DNA of 64,000 bases from contig NZ_CP014141.1 in assembly GCF_001535545.1 (NCBI RefSeq), positions 62,001 through 126,000 of the forward strand, given 5' to 3'. The stretch's first letter is position 1, and each line of letters begins with the position of its first letter. Below the pieces are notes generated by a model that was not told the origin of the DNA, searched no databases, and saw only the letters and a list, made by a program, of their open reading frames with translations. This DNA is from Thermus parvatiensis (lineage in GTDB: Bacteria > Deinococcota > Deinococci > Deinococcales > Thermaceae). This document shows, in pieces, positions 19,133-32,055 of this stretch. The translations under genes and the position numbers were made by a program.

Positions 19133-19138
19133 TATAAT
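19133..19138 (+). promoter_or_regulatory. -10 box of leaderless fabI
   Basis: Consensus TATAAT, six bases before ATG 19145; no Shine-Dalgarno sequence. No convincing -35 is seen. Confidence 0.7.
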
Positions 19139-19144
19139 CCCCCC

Positions 19145-19926
19145 ATGCTCACCCTGGACCTTTCGGGCAAGAAGGCCCTCGTGATGGGGGTTACCAACCA
19201 GCGGAGCCTGGGCTACGCCATCGCCGAGAAGCTCCACCAGGCGGGAGCCGAGCTGGCCTTCAGCTACCAGGGGGAAAGGCTACGGGAGGAGGTGGAGCGG
19301 CTGGCCGCCCCCCTTAAGGCCCTCACCTTCCAGGCGGACGTCACCCAGGATGAGGAGCTGGACCGGCTTTTCGCCGGGATCCAGGAGGCCTGGGGGGAGC
19401 TGGACTACCTGGTCCACGCCATCGCCTTCGCCCCCCGGGAGGCCATGGAGGGGCGGTACCTGGACACCAGGCGCCAGGACTGGTTATTGGCCCTCGAGGT
19501 CTCCGCCTACTCCCTGGTGGCCGTGGCCCAAAGGGCGGAGCCCCTCCTCAGGGGAGGCGGGGGATCGTCACCCTCACCTACTACGCCAGCGAGAAGGTGG
19601 TGCCCAAGTACAACGTCATGGCCATCGCCAAGGCGGCCCTCGAGGCCAGCGTCCGCTACCTGGCCTATGAGCTCGGGCCCAAGGGGGTTAGGGTGAACGC
19701 CATCTCCGCGGGGCCCGTGCGCACCGTGGCGGCGAGGAGCATCCCCGGCTTCACCAAGATGTACGACCGGGTGGCCCAGACCGCCCCCCTCAGGCGGAAC
19801 ATCACCCAGGAGGAGGTGGGCAACCTCGGCCTCTTCCTCCTCTCCCCCCTGGCGAGCGGCATCACCGGGGAGGTGGTCTACGTGGACGCGGGCTACCACA
19901 TCATGGGGATGGAGCTGGAAGGGTAG
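19145..19926 (+). CDS. fabI: Enoyl-[acyl-carrier-protein] reductase (NADH), one frameshift
   Basis: Last reductive step of each fatty-acid elongation cycle. Short-chain dehydrogenase fold: [33 protein letters not shown] start with the FabI glycine motif, [21 protein letters not shown], and the catalytic Tyr-(x)6-Lys in [20 protein letters not shown]. One base is missing in the G-run 19559-19563; restoring it gives [21 protein letters not shown], the expected FabI sequence, and a 260-residue protein. The gene is normally essential, so the shift is almost surely a base-call error. Confidence 0.95.
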
Positions 19927-19970
19927 GCCACCCCCCTTTTTCCCACCGGGCCTCGGCTAGCATGGAGGGG

Positions 19971-21182
19971 ATGAGGCGACCTACCCCCACGGTCTATGTG
20001 GGCCGCGTCCCCATAGGGGGCGCCCACCCCGTGGCCGTGCAGTCCATGACCAACACCCCCACCCAGGATGTGGAGGCCACCACGGCGCAAATCCTGGCCC
20101 TCTACCGGGCGGGAAGCGAGATCGTCCGCCTCACGGTGAACGACGAGGAGGCGGCGAAGGCCGTGCCCGAGATCAAGCGGAGGCTCCTCGCCGAGGGGGC
20201 GGAGGTGCCCCTGGTGGGCGACTTCCACTTCAACGGCCACCTCCTCCTGCGCAAGTACCCCAAGATGGCCGAGGCCCTGGACAAGTTCCGCATCAACCCG
20301 GGCACCCTGGGGCGGGGGCGGCACAAGGACGAGCACTTCGCCGAGATGATCCGCATCGCCATGGACCTGGGGAAGCCCGTAAGGATCGGGGCCAACTGGG
20401 GAAGCTTAGACCCCGCCCTCCTCACCGAGCTCATGGACCGAAACGCCAGGCGCCCTGAGCCCAAAAGCGCCCACGAGGTGGTCCTCGAGGCCCTGGTGGA
20501 AAGCGCCGTGCGCGCTTATGAAGCCGCCTTGGAGATGGGCCTCGGGGAGGACAAGCTCGTCCTCTCCGCCAAGGTCTCCAAGGCGCGCGACCTGGTGTGG
20601 GTCTACCGGGAGCTCGCCCGCCGCACCCAAGCCCCCCTCCACCTGGGCCTCACCGAGGCGGGGATGGGGGTGAAGGGGATCGTGACCTCGGCCGCCGCCT
20701 TAGCCCCCCTCCTCCTGGAGGGCATCGGGGACACCATCCGGGTCTCCCTTACCCCGGCCCCGGGCGAGCCCCGCACCAAGGAGGTGGAGGTGGCCCAGGA
20801 GATCCTCCAGGCCCTGGGGCTTCGCGCCTTCGCCCCCGAGGTGACAAGCTGCCCTGGGTGCGGCCGCACCACCAGCACCTTCTTCCAGGAGCTCGCCGAG
20901 GAGGTCTCCCGCCGCCTCAAGGAAAGGCTTCCCGAGTGGCGGGCCCGCTACCCCGGGGTGGAGGGGCTCAAGGTAGCGGTAATGGGGTGCGTGGTGAACG
21001 GCCCTGGGGAGAGCAAGCACGCCCACATCGGCATCTCCCTCCCGGGGGCGGGGGAGGAGCCCAAGGCCCCGGTCTACGCCGACGGCAAGCTCCTCACCAT
21101 CCTCAAGGGGGAGGGAATCGCCGAGGCGTTCCTTAGGCTCGTGGAGGACTACGTCAAGGCGCGCTTCGCCCCCAAGGCCTGA
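19971..21182 (+). CDS. ispG: 4-hydroxy-3-methylbut-2-enyl-diphosphate synthase
   Basis: Iron-sulfur enzyme of the MEP isoprenoid pathway: converts MEcPP to HMBPP. Visible: [29 protein letters not shown] start, TIM-barrel body, and [4Fe-4S] ligands in SCPGCGR and [19 protein letters not shown] (three Cys and a Glu). I prefer ATG 19971: a TAGCAT -10 (19958-19963) lies seven bases upstream, as in other leaderless genes here; ATG 19962 would lie within that promoter. 403 residues. The stop overlaps the tgt start (TGATG). Confidence 0.95.
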   Translation: MRRPTPTVYVGRVPIGGAHPVAVQSMTNTPTQDVEATTAQILALYRAGSEIVRLTVNDEEAAKAVPEIKRRLLAEGAEVPLVGDFHFNGHLLLRKYPKMAEALDKFRINPGTLGRGRHKDEHFAEMIRIAMDLGKPVRIGANWGSLDPALLTELMDRNARRPEPKSAHEVVLEALVESAVRAYEAALEMGLGEDKLVLSAKVSKARDLVWVYRELARRTQAPLHLGLTEAGMGVKGIVTSAAALAPLLLEGIGDTIRVSLTPAPGEPRTKEVEVAQEILQALGLRAFAPEVTSCPGCGRTTSTFFQELAEEVSRRLKERLPEWRARYPGVEGLKVAVMGCVVNGPGESKHAHIGISLPGAGEEPKAPVYADGKLLTILKGEGIAEAFLRLVEDYVKARFAPKA

Positions 21183-22337
21183 TGGAACCCTTTTCCTTCC
21201 AGGTGGAAGCCCGCGCGGGCAGGGCTCGGGTGGGCCGCCTTTTCACCCCCCACGGGGCGGTGGAGACGCCCCTTTTCATGCCCGTGGGCACGGCGGGCTC
21301 GGTGAAGGGCCTCATGCCCAAGGACCTCGAGGCCATCGGAAGCCAGGTCCTCCTCGCCAACACCTACCACCTCCTCCTCCGCCCGGGCCCCGAAAGGGTG
21401 AGGTCCCTCGGGGGGCTTCACGGCTTCGCCGGGTGGAAAGGCCCCTGGCTTACGGACTCCGGGGGCTTCCAAGTGATGAGCCTCGGGCACATGCGCCGCA
21501 TTGACGAGGAGGGGGTGGTCTTCCAAAGCCACCTGGACGGGCGCCTCATCAAGCTCACCCCCGAAAGGAGCATCGCGGTGCAGGAGGCTTTGGGGGCCGA
21601 CCTCATCATGGCCTTTGACGAGTGCCCCCCCTACCCCTCCCCCGGGAGTACCTCGAGGCCTCCCTGGAGCGCACCCTCCGCTGGCTGGAGCGGAGCCTCA
21701 AGGCCAAGACCCGGCCCGACCAGGCCCTCTTCGGCATCGCCCAGGGGGGGACGGACCCAGAGCTCAGGCGCCGCTCCACCCTGGAGACGATCCGGTTTGA
21801 CTTCCCGGGCTACGCCATCGGGGGCCTGGCTGTGGGGGAGCCCAAGGAGGCCATGTTGGCCATGGTGGAGCTCTCCACCCGCCTCCTCCCCGAGGACCGC
21901 CCCCGCTACCTCATGGGGGTCGGCCACCCCGAGGACCTGGTGGCGGCCATGGGGCTTGGGGTGGACCTCTTTGACTGCGTCTACCCCACCCGCACGGGCC
22001 GCTTCGGGAGCGCCTTGGTGCCAGAGGGGCGGCTCAACCTGAAAAACGCCCGCTTCCTCGAGGACAGGCGCCCCCTGGAGGAGGGGTGCGACTGCTACAC
22101 CTGCCAGACCTTTGGCCGCGCCTACCTCGCCCACCTGGTGCGCGCCGGGGAGATGCTCGGGGGATCCTCCTCTCCCTCCACAACCTGCGCCACCTCCACC
22201 GCCTCACCGAGGCCGCCCGGCAGGCCATCCGCGAGGGGCGTTACGGGGACTTCGCCCGGGAGTTCGCCGGGAGGCGCTTCGGCCGGGAGGTGCCCCCCTG
22301 GTTCCGCGAGGCCCTGGCCGCCGGGGGCCACTGGTAA
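21182..22337 (+). CDS. tgt: Queuine tRNA-ribosyltransferase (two frameshifts)
   Basis: Exchanges G34 for preQ1 in tRNAs with GUN anticodons. Visible: [12 protein letters not shown], catalytic/substrate Asp region [11 protein letters not shown], active-site [15 protein letters not shown] and zinc site CDCYTCQ followed by [11 protein letters not shown]. Two single-base losses break it: C-run 21634-21637 (repair gives [18 protein letters not shown]) and G-run 22159-22163 (repair gives [13 protein letters not shown]). With both repaired it encodes 385 residues, the usual length. Coupled to ispG by overlapping stop/start. A post-stop palindromic repeat follows. Confidence 0.95.
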
Positions 22338-22377
22338 CACCACCCCATGCCGGCCTGCGCCGGCATGGGGGCCCCGG
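22338..22377 (+). repeat. Post-stop palindromic repeat, copy A (after tgt)
   Basis: Starts at the base after the tgt stop with CACCACCCC and contains a perfect 12-bp stem (22343-22354 with 22359-22370) and CTGC loop. It shares sequence with the repeats at 35075-35114 and 37257-37296. No T-run follows. Confidence 0.8.
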
Positions 22378-22407
22378 CAAAAGGCGCCTGGTGGACCGAA
22401 GAGGGGA

Positions 22408-22413
22408 TAAAAT
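22408..22413 (+). promoter_or_regulatory. -10 box of the uracil permease gene
   Basis: TAAAAT, nine bases before ATG 22423, with no Shine-Dalgarno sequence; a leader of only a few bases is expected. Confidence 0.5.
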
Positions 22414-22422
22414 CTCCCCGGT

Positions 22423-23657
22423 ATGACGCCAAGGCATCTTATCCTGGGCCTCCAGCACACGGTGGCCATGTTCGGGGCCACGGTGCTCGTCCCCCTCCTC
22501 ACCGGCCTCAACCCAGCGGTGGCCCTCTTCACCGCCGGGGTGGGCACGCTTCTCTTCCACCTGGTCACGGGGCGGATGGTCCCCGTCTTCCTGGGCTCCA
22601 GCTTCGCCTTCATCGCCCCCATCCTGGCGGCCAAGGAGGCGGGCTTTTCTTTGAGCGCCATCGGGGGCGGGATCGTGGCCGCGGGGCTCGTCTACGTCCT
22701 CTTCGCCCTCCTCGTCCTCCTCATCGGCTCCGAAAGGGTGCGCCAGGTCTTCCCCCCGTGGTCACCGGGCCGGTGATCGTGGTCATCGGCCTCACCCTGG
22801 CCCCGGTAGCGGTGGAGATGGCGAGCAAGGACTGGCTCCTGGCGGTGGTCACCTTCGCGGGGGCGGTGGTGAGCGCGGTCTTCTTCCGGGGGCTTTTCCA
22901 GATGGTCCCAGTGCTGGTGGGGGTGGGCGTGGGGTACCTGGTGGCCTTGGCCCTGGGGCGGGTGGACCTGAGGCCCCTGGGGGAGGCGGCCTGGTTCGGC
23001 CTGCCCCCCTTCACCCCGGCCGCCTTTGAGTGGGGAGCGGTGCTCCTCATCGCCCCCGTGGCCTTCGTCACGGTGATGGAGCACATCGGGGACATCCTCA
23101 CCAACGGCCGGGTGGTGGGGAAGGACTTCTTCGTCAAGCCCGGCCTCCACCGCACCCTCCTCGGGGACGGGCTCGCCACGAGCCTCGCCGGGCTTTTAGG
23201 CGGCCCCGCCAACACCACCTACTCCGAAAACACCGGGGTCCTGGCAGTGACCCGGGTGTACGACCCCTTGGTCCTCCGCATCGCCGCGGGCTTCGCCATC
23301 CTTCTCGCCTTCATCCCCAAGCTCTCCGCCCTCCTCCAGACCCTGCCCCAGGGGGTTCTGGGGGGCATCTCCATGCTCCTCTTCGGGATGATCGCCTCCA
23401 TCGGCATCCGCACCCTGGCGGAGGCGGAGATTGACTTCACCCAAAGCCGCAACCTCATCGTGGTCTCCGCCATCCTTGTCCTGGGCCTAGGCGGGGCCGT
23501 GGCCAACCTGGGAACGGTCCAGGTGGCCGGGGCGGCGGTCCCCCTCAAGGTGAGCGGTATGGCCCTGGCCGCCCTGGTGGGGGTGGTCCTCAACCTCCTT
23601 CTGCCCCCGCGGCTGGAACCCCCGGCCCTCCTGGAAGAGGAAGAGCGGCTCCCCTAG
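22423..23657 (+). CDS. uraA: Uracil/xanthine permease family (NCS2) transporter, one frameshift
   Basis: Inner-membrane nucleobase:proton symporter with 14 predicted membrane spans, most like uracil permease UraA. Visible: [19 protein letters not shown] at the N-terminus, the [11 protein letters not shown] span, [14 protein letters not shown] (substrate-site Glu) and [18 protein letters not shown], both NCS2 hallmarks. One base is missing in the C-run 22752-22757; restoring it joins RQVFPP to [11 protein letters not shown] for 411 residues. Substrate uracil is the best guess from the motifs; xanthine is possible. Ends in a 4-base overlap with the convergent membrane protein gene. Confidence 0.9.
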
Positions 23658-24751
23658 CCCTCGCGGTAGAAGCGGCTTCCCTTGTAGTAGTCCTCCAGAA
23701 GGACCTTGAGGAAGGCGGCCGCGGGAACGGCGAGGAGGGCCCCCCAGAGGCCGAAGAGGGTGCCCCCCGTAAGGATGGCGGCGATGGCCGTGACGGGATG
23801 GAGCCGGGTGGCCCGTCCCACGATGAGGGGCCCGAGGACGTGGGCCTCCAGCTGGTTCGCCGCCACCATGACCAAAAGGGCGAGGGCCGCCTTCCCTAGC
23901 CCCCCGGTGGCGGCGAGGAGCAGGGCCGGCACCCCCGAGACCACCACCCCCACGAAGGGGATGAGGTTGAAGACCCCGGCCAAAAATCCTAGGCTCGCCG
24001 CCAAGGGCACCCCCACGAGCCAGAAGCCGAGCCCCACGAGAAACCCCACGCAAAGGGCCACCAGAAGCTGTCCCCGCACGTAGCCGCCCACGCTGGCGTT
24101 GAGCTTGGCGGCGAGGTCCTGGACCAGGGGCTGGTAGGGTTCGGGAAAGACGGCGAGGGCCGCCCGGCCTAGGCGGGGAAGGTCGTAAAGGAAGTAGACG
24201 GAGAGGATCAAGGCGGTGAAGAGCTGGAAGACCCCGCCGAGGAGGGAGGTGAAAAACCCGAGGAGGCTTCCCCCCTGGGCCAGAAGCCCCTGGAGCCAGC
24301 GGACGAGGGCTTCCAAAAAGCCCTGGAGAAGGCCCTGGAGGTTCCGGGTGAGCTCCTCCAGGACGGGCCTCAGGCTTTCGGGGATGGGCATGGCCTGGGC
24401 CCGGTCGGGTAGGGCCACGAGCCAGGCCAGGAGGAGGTCCAGGAGGCGGGGGAGTTCGCGGGCGAGATGGGAAAGCTCCACCACCGTTTGGGCAGCGAGG
24501 AAGGAGGCCAGGGCGAGGAAAAGCCCGAGGAGCAGGTAGACGAGGACCACCCCGACCGCCCGCGGCAGGCGGCGCCTTTCCAGGGCCTGGACCAGGGGAT
24601 GGACGAGGTAGGCGAAGGCGAAGGCGGTGAGGAGGACGGAAAGGGCGGGCCAGGCCCGCGCCACCAAAAGGAAAAGGCCGTAGAAAAAGAGGAGGTAGGC
24701 GGCCACCCGCACGTACGGGTTTTCCCAGACCTTGAGGAAGGCCTCGCGCAT
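23654..24751 (-). CDS. AI-2E transporter (PerM) family membrane protein
   Basis: 365 residues, about eight membrane helices: paired N-terminal hydrophobic helices ([28 protein letters not shown]), a central amphipathic region, then [18 protein letters not shown] and [15 protein letters not shown], the most conserved family segment. Members include autoinducer-2 exporters and Na+/H+ antiporters, so the label does not fix the substrate. ATG 24751 is preceded by TAAGAAT close upstream; possibly leaderless. Confidence 0.85.
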   Translation of the reverse strand: MREAFLKVWENPYVRVAAYLLFFYGLFLLVARAWPALSVLLTAFAFAYLVHPLVQALERRRLPRAVGVVLVYLLLGLFLALASFLAAQTVVELSHLARELPRLLDLLLAWLVALPDRAQAMPIPESLRPVLEELTRNLQGLLQGFLEALVRWLQGLLAQGGSLLGFFTSLLGGVFQLFTALILSVYFLYDLPRLGRAALAVFPEPYQPLVQDLAAKLNASVGGYVRGQLLVALCVGFLVGLGFWLVGVPLAASLGFLAGVFNLIPFVGVVVSGVPALLLAATGGLGKAALALLVMVAANQLEAHVLGPLIVGRATRLHPVTAIAAILTGGTLFGLWGALLAVPAAAFLKVLLEDYYKGSRFYREG

Positions 24752-24901
24752 GGCCCATTCTTACACCAGCCCCGGGGGGCTTGTGCTATAGGGATGGTGG
24801 GTATTACCCTGGGTGGGGTACAGCGGGGGTAAGGGACAAATGTACCCACCCACGCGGAGAGTCCCTGTGGCAGAATGGGAGCCGCTGACGGGAGCGTAGG
24901 G

Positions 24902-26731
24902 ATGAAGACCCCTGCTTGGTCCAGACTCGCCGGCTACACCTGGGGCGTCCTCTTCTGGAACATCCTCGTGGCCCTTTTCGGGGCCTACGTGCGGGCCACG
25001 GGCTCGGGGGCAGGGTGCGGGGCCCACTGGCCCACCTGCAACGGGGAGATCATCCCCCGCGCGCCCCAGGTGGAGACCCTCATTGAGTTCACCCACCGGG
25101 CCACCTCGGGCCTGGCTTTCCTCTCCGTTCTTTTCCTCTTTCTCTGGGTTTGGCGCGCCTTTCCCAAGGGGCACCCGGCCCGGCTTGGGGCGGGGCTATC
25201 CCTCTTCTTCATGATCACGGAGAGCCTGGTGGGGGCCTCCTTGGTCCTCTTCGGCTGGGTGGCCGATAACGTGAGCCCGGAAAGGGCCGTGGTCCAGATG
25301 GTCCACCTGGCCAACACCTACTTCCTCCTCGCCGCCTTGGCCCTCACCGCCTGGTGGGCCTCCGGGGGAGGCCCTTTGCGCCTTCGGGGACAGGGGGCTG
25401 TGGGGCCCGCCCTGCTTCTTGGCCTTTTGGCCCTCCTCTTCCTGAGCATGAGCGGGGCGGTGACCGCCTTGGGGGACCTGCTTTTCCCCGTGCGGAATAG
25501 CCTCGAGGCCCTGGAGCGCTCCCTGACCCCGGGGGAGCACTTCCTGGTGCGCCTTAGGGTCCTTCACCCCCTCATCGCCGTGAGCGTGGGGCTTTACGTG
25601 GTCTTCGCCGGGTTTTTGGTGGCCCACCTCCGTCCCTCGGCCCACACCCGGAGCCTGGCCCAAGCCCTGGCCTACCTCTACGGGGCGCAGCTCCTGGCGG
25701 GCCTGGTGAACGTCTGGCTCAAGGCTCCGGTCTGGATGCAGCTCCTCCACCTCTTCCTGGCCTACGCCGTCTGGCTGGCCTTCCTTCTCCTGGGGGCGGC
25801 GGCCTTGGCCTGGGGGGCCAGGCGGGTGGAGCTGGGGGAAGGGGAGGCCAGCCAGGTCCACCGGGGCACGGGCGGGGCCACCTGGAAGGACTATTTGGCC
25901 CTCACCAAGCCCAGGGTCATCAGCCTCCTCCTCCTCACCACCCTTCTCGCCATGCTCATCGCCGCCAAGGGGTGGCCGGGGACCGGGCTTTTCCTGGCGG
26001 TGGCCTTGGGAGGCTACATGATGGCCGGGGCAGCCAACGCCATCAACATGGTGGTGGACCGGGACATTGACGCCCGCATGCGCCGCACCGCCAAGCGGCC
26101 CACGGTCACCCAAAGGATATCCAGCCGCGACGCCCTCCTCTTCGCCTTCGCCCTCGCCGTATTGGGGTTCGCCGTCCTCTGGTGGGGGGCGAACCTCCTC
26201 GCCGCCACCCTCGCCCTCATGGGCCTCATCTGGTACGTTTTGGTCTACACCCTCTACCTCAAGCGGCGCACCTGGCAGAACATCGTGATCGGGGGGGCGG
26301 CCGGGGCCTTCCCGCCCCTCGTGGGCTGGGCCGCGGTCACCGGGGAGCTCAGCCTCTTCGCCTGGTACCTCTTCGCCCTCATCTTCTTCTGGACGCCGGT
26401 GCACTTCTGGGCGTTGGCCCTTATGATCCAGGACGACTACCGGGCGGTGGGGGTGCCCATGCTCCCCGTGGTCCTGGGGGAGCGGGCCACGGTGATCCAG
26501 ATCGCCCTCTACGCCCTCCTCACCGCCCTCATCTCGGTGATGCCCCTGGCCATGGGGGAACTCGGCTTTTTCTACCTGACCTCAAGCCTTCTCCTAAATG
26601 GGTTGCTGATCCTCAAGAGCCTGGCCCTCTACCGCCGGCCCGAGCGGAGGACGGCGGTTTCGCTGTATAAATACTCCATGCTCTACCTGGCCCTGCTCTT
26701 CGTGGCCATGGCGGTGGACCGGGTGCTTTAG
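24902..26731 (+). CDS. ctaAB: Fused haem A synthase / haem O synthase (CtaA-CtaB)
   Basis: Two enzymes of haem A maturation in one 609-residue membrane protein. Residues 1-310: CtaA-like, eight spans with paired haem-ligand His segments ([39 protein letters not shown]). Residues 330-609: CtaB-like farnesyltransferase with [22 protein letters not shown] (Mg-diphosphate Asp motif) and [15 protein letters not shown]. CtaB adds a farnesyl tail to protohaem; CtaA oxidises the resulting haem O. The fusion is known in Thermus thermophilus. ATG 24902 chosen (MKTPAWSRL); the upstream ATG adds non-conserved residues. First gene of the caa3 oxidase operon, 10 bases before caaB. Confidence 0.94.
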   Translation: MKTPAWSRLAGYTWGVLFWNILVALFGAYVRATGSGAGCGAHWPTCNGEIIPRAPQVETLIEFTHRATSGLAFLSVLFLFLWVWRAFPKGHPARLGAGLSLFFMITESLVGASLVLFGWVADNVSPERAVVQMVHLANTYFLLAALALTAWWASGGGPLRLRGQGAVGPALLLGLLALLFLSMSGAVTALGDLLFPVRNSLEALERSLTPGEHFLVRLRVLHPLIAVSVGLYVVFAGFLVAHLRPSAHTRSLAQALAYLYGAQLLAGLVNVWLKAPVWMQLLHLFLAYAVWLAFLLLGAAALAWGARRVELGEGEASQVHRGTGGATWKDYLALTKPRVISLLLLTTLLAMLIAAKGWPGTGLFLAVALGGYMMAGAANAINMVVDRDIDARMRRTAKRPTVTQRISSRDALLFAFALAVLGFAVLWWGANLLAATLALMGLIWYVLVYTLYLKRRTWQNIVIGGAAGAFPPLVGWAAVTGELSLFAWYLFALIFFWTPVHFWALALMIQDDYRAVGVPMLPVVLGERATVIQIALYALLTALISVMPLAMGELGFFYLTSSLLLNGLLILKSLALYRRPERRTAVSLYKYSMLYLALLFVAMAVDRVL

Positions 26732-26741
26732 GGAGGGAGGA

Positions 26742-30140
<3,399 letters not shown>

Positions 30141-30154
30141 GGCATCGGGTGCTG

Positions 30155-30182
30155 GGCCCCCGCCCTGGGGCGGGGGCCTTTG
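30155..30182 (+). terminator. Terminator of the caa3 oxidase operon
   Basis: 10-bp GC-only stem (30155-30164 with 30169-30178), CTGG loop, followed by TTTGCT; 14 bases after the caaA stop. The T-run is short. Confidence 0.7.
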
Positions 30183-30198
30183 CTATGGATAGAAGGGG

Positions 30199-30903
30199 AT
30201 GCGGCTTTTGGTGGTGGACTTTGACTACTTCTTCCCCGTGCCCCAAGACGCCAAGGACCCCCTGGCCCCCCTCTTCGCCTGGGCCCACTTTGAAACCCCC
30301 TATTACTTGGAGGAGGCCTGGGAGGAGCGGGCCTTGGCCTTCCTCCTCCGGGGGCTTCCCCTGCCCGGGGCCCGGGGGTGGGAGGGCTTCTGGGGGCGCT
30401 TCGCCTTCGCCCCTGGGGCGGTGCTCTACTACGCCGAAAGCAACGCCCTGGCCTTCCACCCCGAGGTACGGGAAGGTGTGAGGGAGGTGGTCCTCTTTGA
30501 CGCCCACCACGATGCGGGCTACCGCCCCTTGGGGGAGGAGCCCGCCTGCGACGACTGGATGGTCTTCTACCACCGCCTGGGGGCGAGGCTTCGGGTCTAT
30601 TACCCTCCCTGGCGGGACCCCTCCTTGGAGCCCGAGCCCCAGGTCCCGGTGGCGCGGGCGCTGGACCCCGGGGGGCGGGTGGAAGGGGTCTTTCACCGGG
30701 TTTTCCTCTGCCGGAGTGGGGCTTGGGTCCCTCCCTGGGCCGACGGGGACTTCTTCGCCTTCTTAGGGAAAGCGCCCTTGCCTAAGGTGGCCCTCGAGGC
30801 GGTCCACCCCCGGCCCTTCTCCCAGGAGACCCTCCGGCGGCGGGCGGTGGAGGAGGGGTTCGGCCTGCGCTTCATGGAGCGCCTGAAAGGCCGGGCCGGC
30901 TAA
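30199..30903 (+). CDS. Uncharacterised protein with DAHHD motif
   Basis: 234 residues, no signal peptide or membrane helix. I do not recognise the family with confidence. Clustered acidic/His motifs suggest a metal site: LLVVDFDYFFPVP at the N-terminus, VVLFDAHHDAGY (about 95-106), CDDWMVFYHRLGARL, and WADGDFFAF. DAHxD also occurs in arginase-type ureohydrolases, but their other metal motif (GDxxxxxGxH-like) is absent; UPF0489-like proteins are another possibility. The TAA stop is also the first bases of the 9-bp target duplication of the ISAs1-type element, so the insertion fell exactly at the end of this gene and left the coding sequence intact. Confidence 0.6.
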   Translation: MRLLVVDFDYFFPVPQDAKDPLAPLFAWAHFETPYYLEEAWEERALAFLLRGLPLPGARGWEGFWGRFAFAPGAVLYYAESNALAFHPEVREGVREVVLFDAHHDAGYRPLGEEPACDDWMVFYHRLGARLRVYYPPWRDPSLEPEPQVPVARALDPGGRVEGVFHRVFLCRSGAWVPPWADGDFFAFLGKAPLPKVALEAVHPRPFSQETLRRRAVEEGFGLRFMERLKGRAG

Positions 30904-30909
30904 ACGGTG
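30901..30909. repeat. Left target-site duplication of the ISAs1-type element (TAAACGGTG)
   Basis: TAAACGGTG here matches 34661-34669 exactly. Between them lie the ISAs1-type element and the later IS4-type insertion. The first three bases are the stop codon of the upstream gene. Confidence 0.85.
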
Positions 30910-32051
30910 CAGACTTGACCGCTATACCGCATAGAGCCCCAGGAAGCGCAGGGCGGAGAGGGGGTTGAAGGAGAAGGCCTCCAAGGCCGCCTTCTTCTCC
31001 CTGACCCCTTGGCGGTGAAGCATGGAGACCAGAAAGGCCCGGAGGGCCGCCAAGACCTGTGCCCCCACCCCCGCACCTGGCAGGCATCCTCGTGGAGGAG
31101 AACGTCCCGTACCCAAAAGGACCGGTTCTCTACCTCCCACCGGTAAAGGAGAAGCTCCCCAAGCCGCCTCGCCTCCGCCACCTCCGGCCCCAAGCTGGTG
31201 AGGGCGTAGCTCACCGTCCGCCGCACCTCCCCCGTCCCCTTGTGCCTCACCTCCCGCTCCATCCGCACCACCTGCCGGCACCCGGGAAAGGCCCGCACCT
31301 CTTCCGGCAGGTAGGGGGAAGCCCAAACCCGGTAGGTCCACACCTCCCCATCCCGCACCAGATTCCACACCGCCTCGGTCTCGCCAGGAAGCCGCCTCTC
31401 CTCCATGCCCTTGAACACCTCCAAGGCCCACTCCAAAAGTTCCCCCTGGTTAGCCTTCAGGACAAAGAGGTACGCCCCCCTTTTTGCACCACCTTCCCCG
31501 CTAACTCCGGGTACAGGTACCCCGCGTCCCCCACCACCACCTTCCCCTTGAGCCCCTCCGCCCCCAGGCGGTCCAGGAGCTCCAAAAGGGCTTGGTCCTC
31601 CCTCCCCTCCGCCCGGGCCTGGGCCAGGGTGGTATGGAGGTGCAGGGCCAGGACCTCCACCAGCTTGACCTGGGCGCTTTTCCCCTTGCCGCTTCCCCGC
31701 AGGTGCTTCCCGTCTACCACCAGGACTTCCCCAAGGTCGGCTTCGGGAAGACCTGGAGGAGGGCCGCTTGGAGCTTTTCAGGATCCAGGCGGTGAAGGAG
31801 AAGGGTGATGGCGGTGTGGCCTGGGGCCTTGCGCAGGCCCAGGTGGGGCAAGAGGTGGGGGTTGGTGCGGGCGAAGCGTTCCACGCCCCTCAGGGAGTCC
31901 ACGCGGGAAAGAAAAGCCACCAGGATGAGGGCCAGGAGGCTCCACAGGGGGTACTGCCGGTTGCGGGCCCGGGGGTCGGGGATCTGGGACAGGGCTTCGC
32001 GCAGGGTCATGCCCCCTCTTTACTCCAGGAGCCGCATATAGGTCAAGTCTG
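30910..32051 (-). mobile_element. ISAs1-type insertion sequence (about 1.14 kb)
   Basis: Ends are inverted repeats: left CAGACTTGACCGCTATA (from 30910) and right, read on the other strand, CAGACTTGACCTATAT (to 32051), 11 bp perfect then degenerate. It holds one transposase gene on the minus strand. The right 9-bp target duplication is found only after the IS4-type array (34661-34669), so this element came first and was later interrupted at its right border. Confidence 0.85.
30922..32010 (-). pseudogene. ISAs1-family transposase, three frameshifts
   Basis: DDE transposase of the H-repeat/ISAs1 group. N-terminal DDE_Tnp_1-associated part: LSQIPDPRARNRQYPLWSLL. Catalytic part: VVDGKHLRGS (first Asp), VVGDAGYLYPELAGKV (second Asp), and LGELLLYRWEVENRSFWVRD near the C-terminal Glu. 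Three single-base losses split it: at 31745-31747, at the C-run 31475-31480, and at a C5 run near 31062-31072. Restoring one base at each yields one 363-residue protein ending FLGLYAV. Since other genes here show the same defect, it may be intact in the cell; as given it is broken. 'Pseudogene' describes the sequence as written. Confidence 0.8.
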
Positions 32052-32055
32052 TAAA
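32050..32055. repeat. Left target-site duplication of the IS4-type array (TGTAAA)
   Basis: TGTAAA here and at 34659-34664. The TG belongs to the ISAs1 right end and TAAA to that element's own target duplication, so the IS4-type element inserted exactly across that border. Confidence 0.75.
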
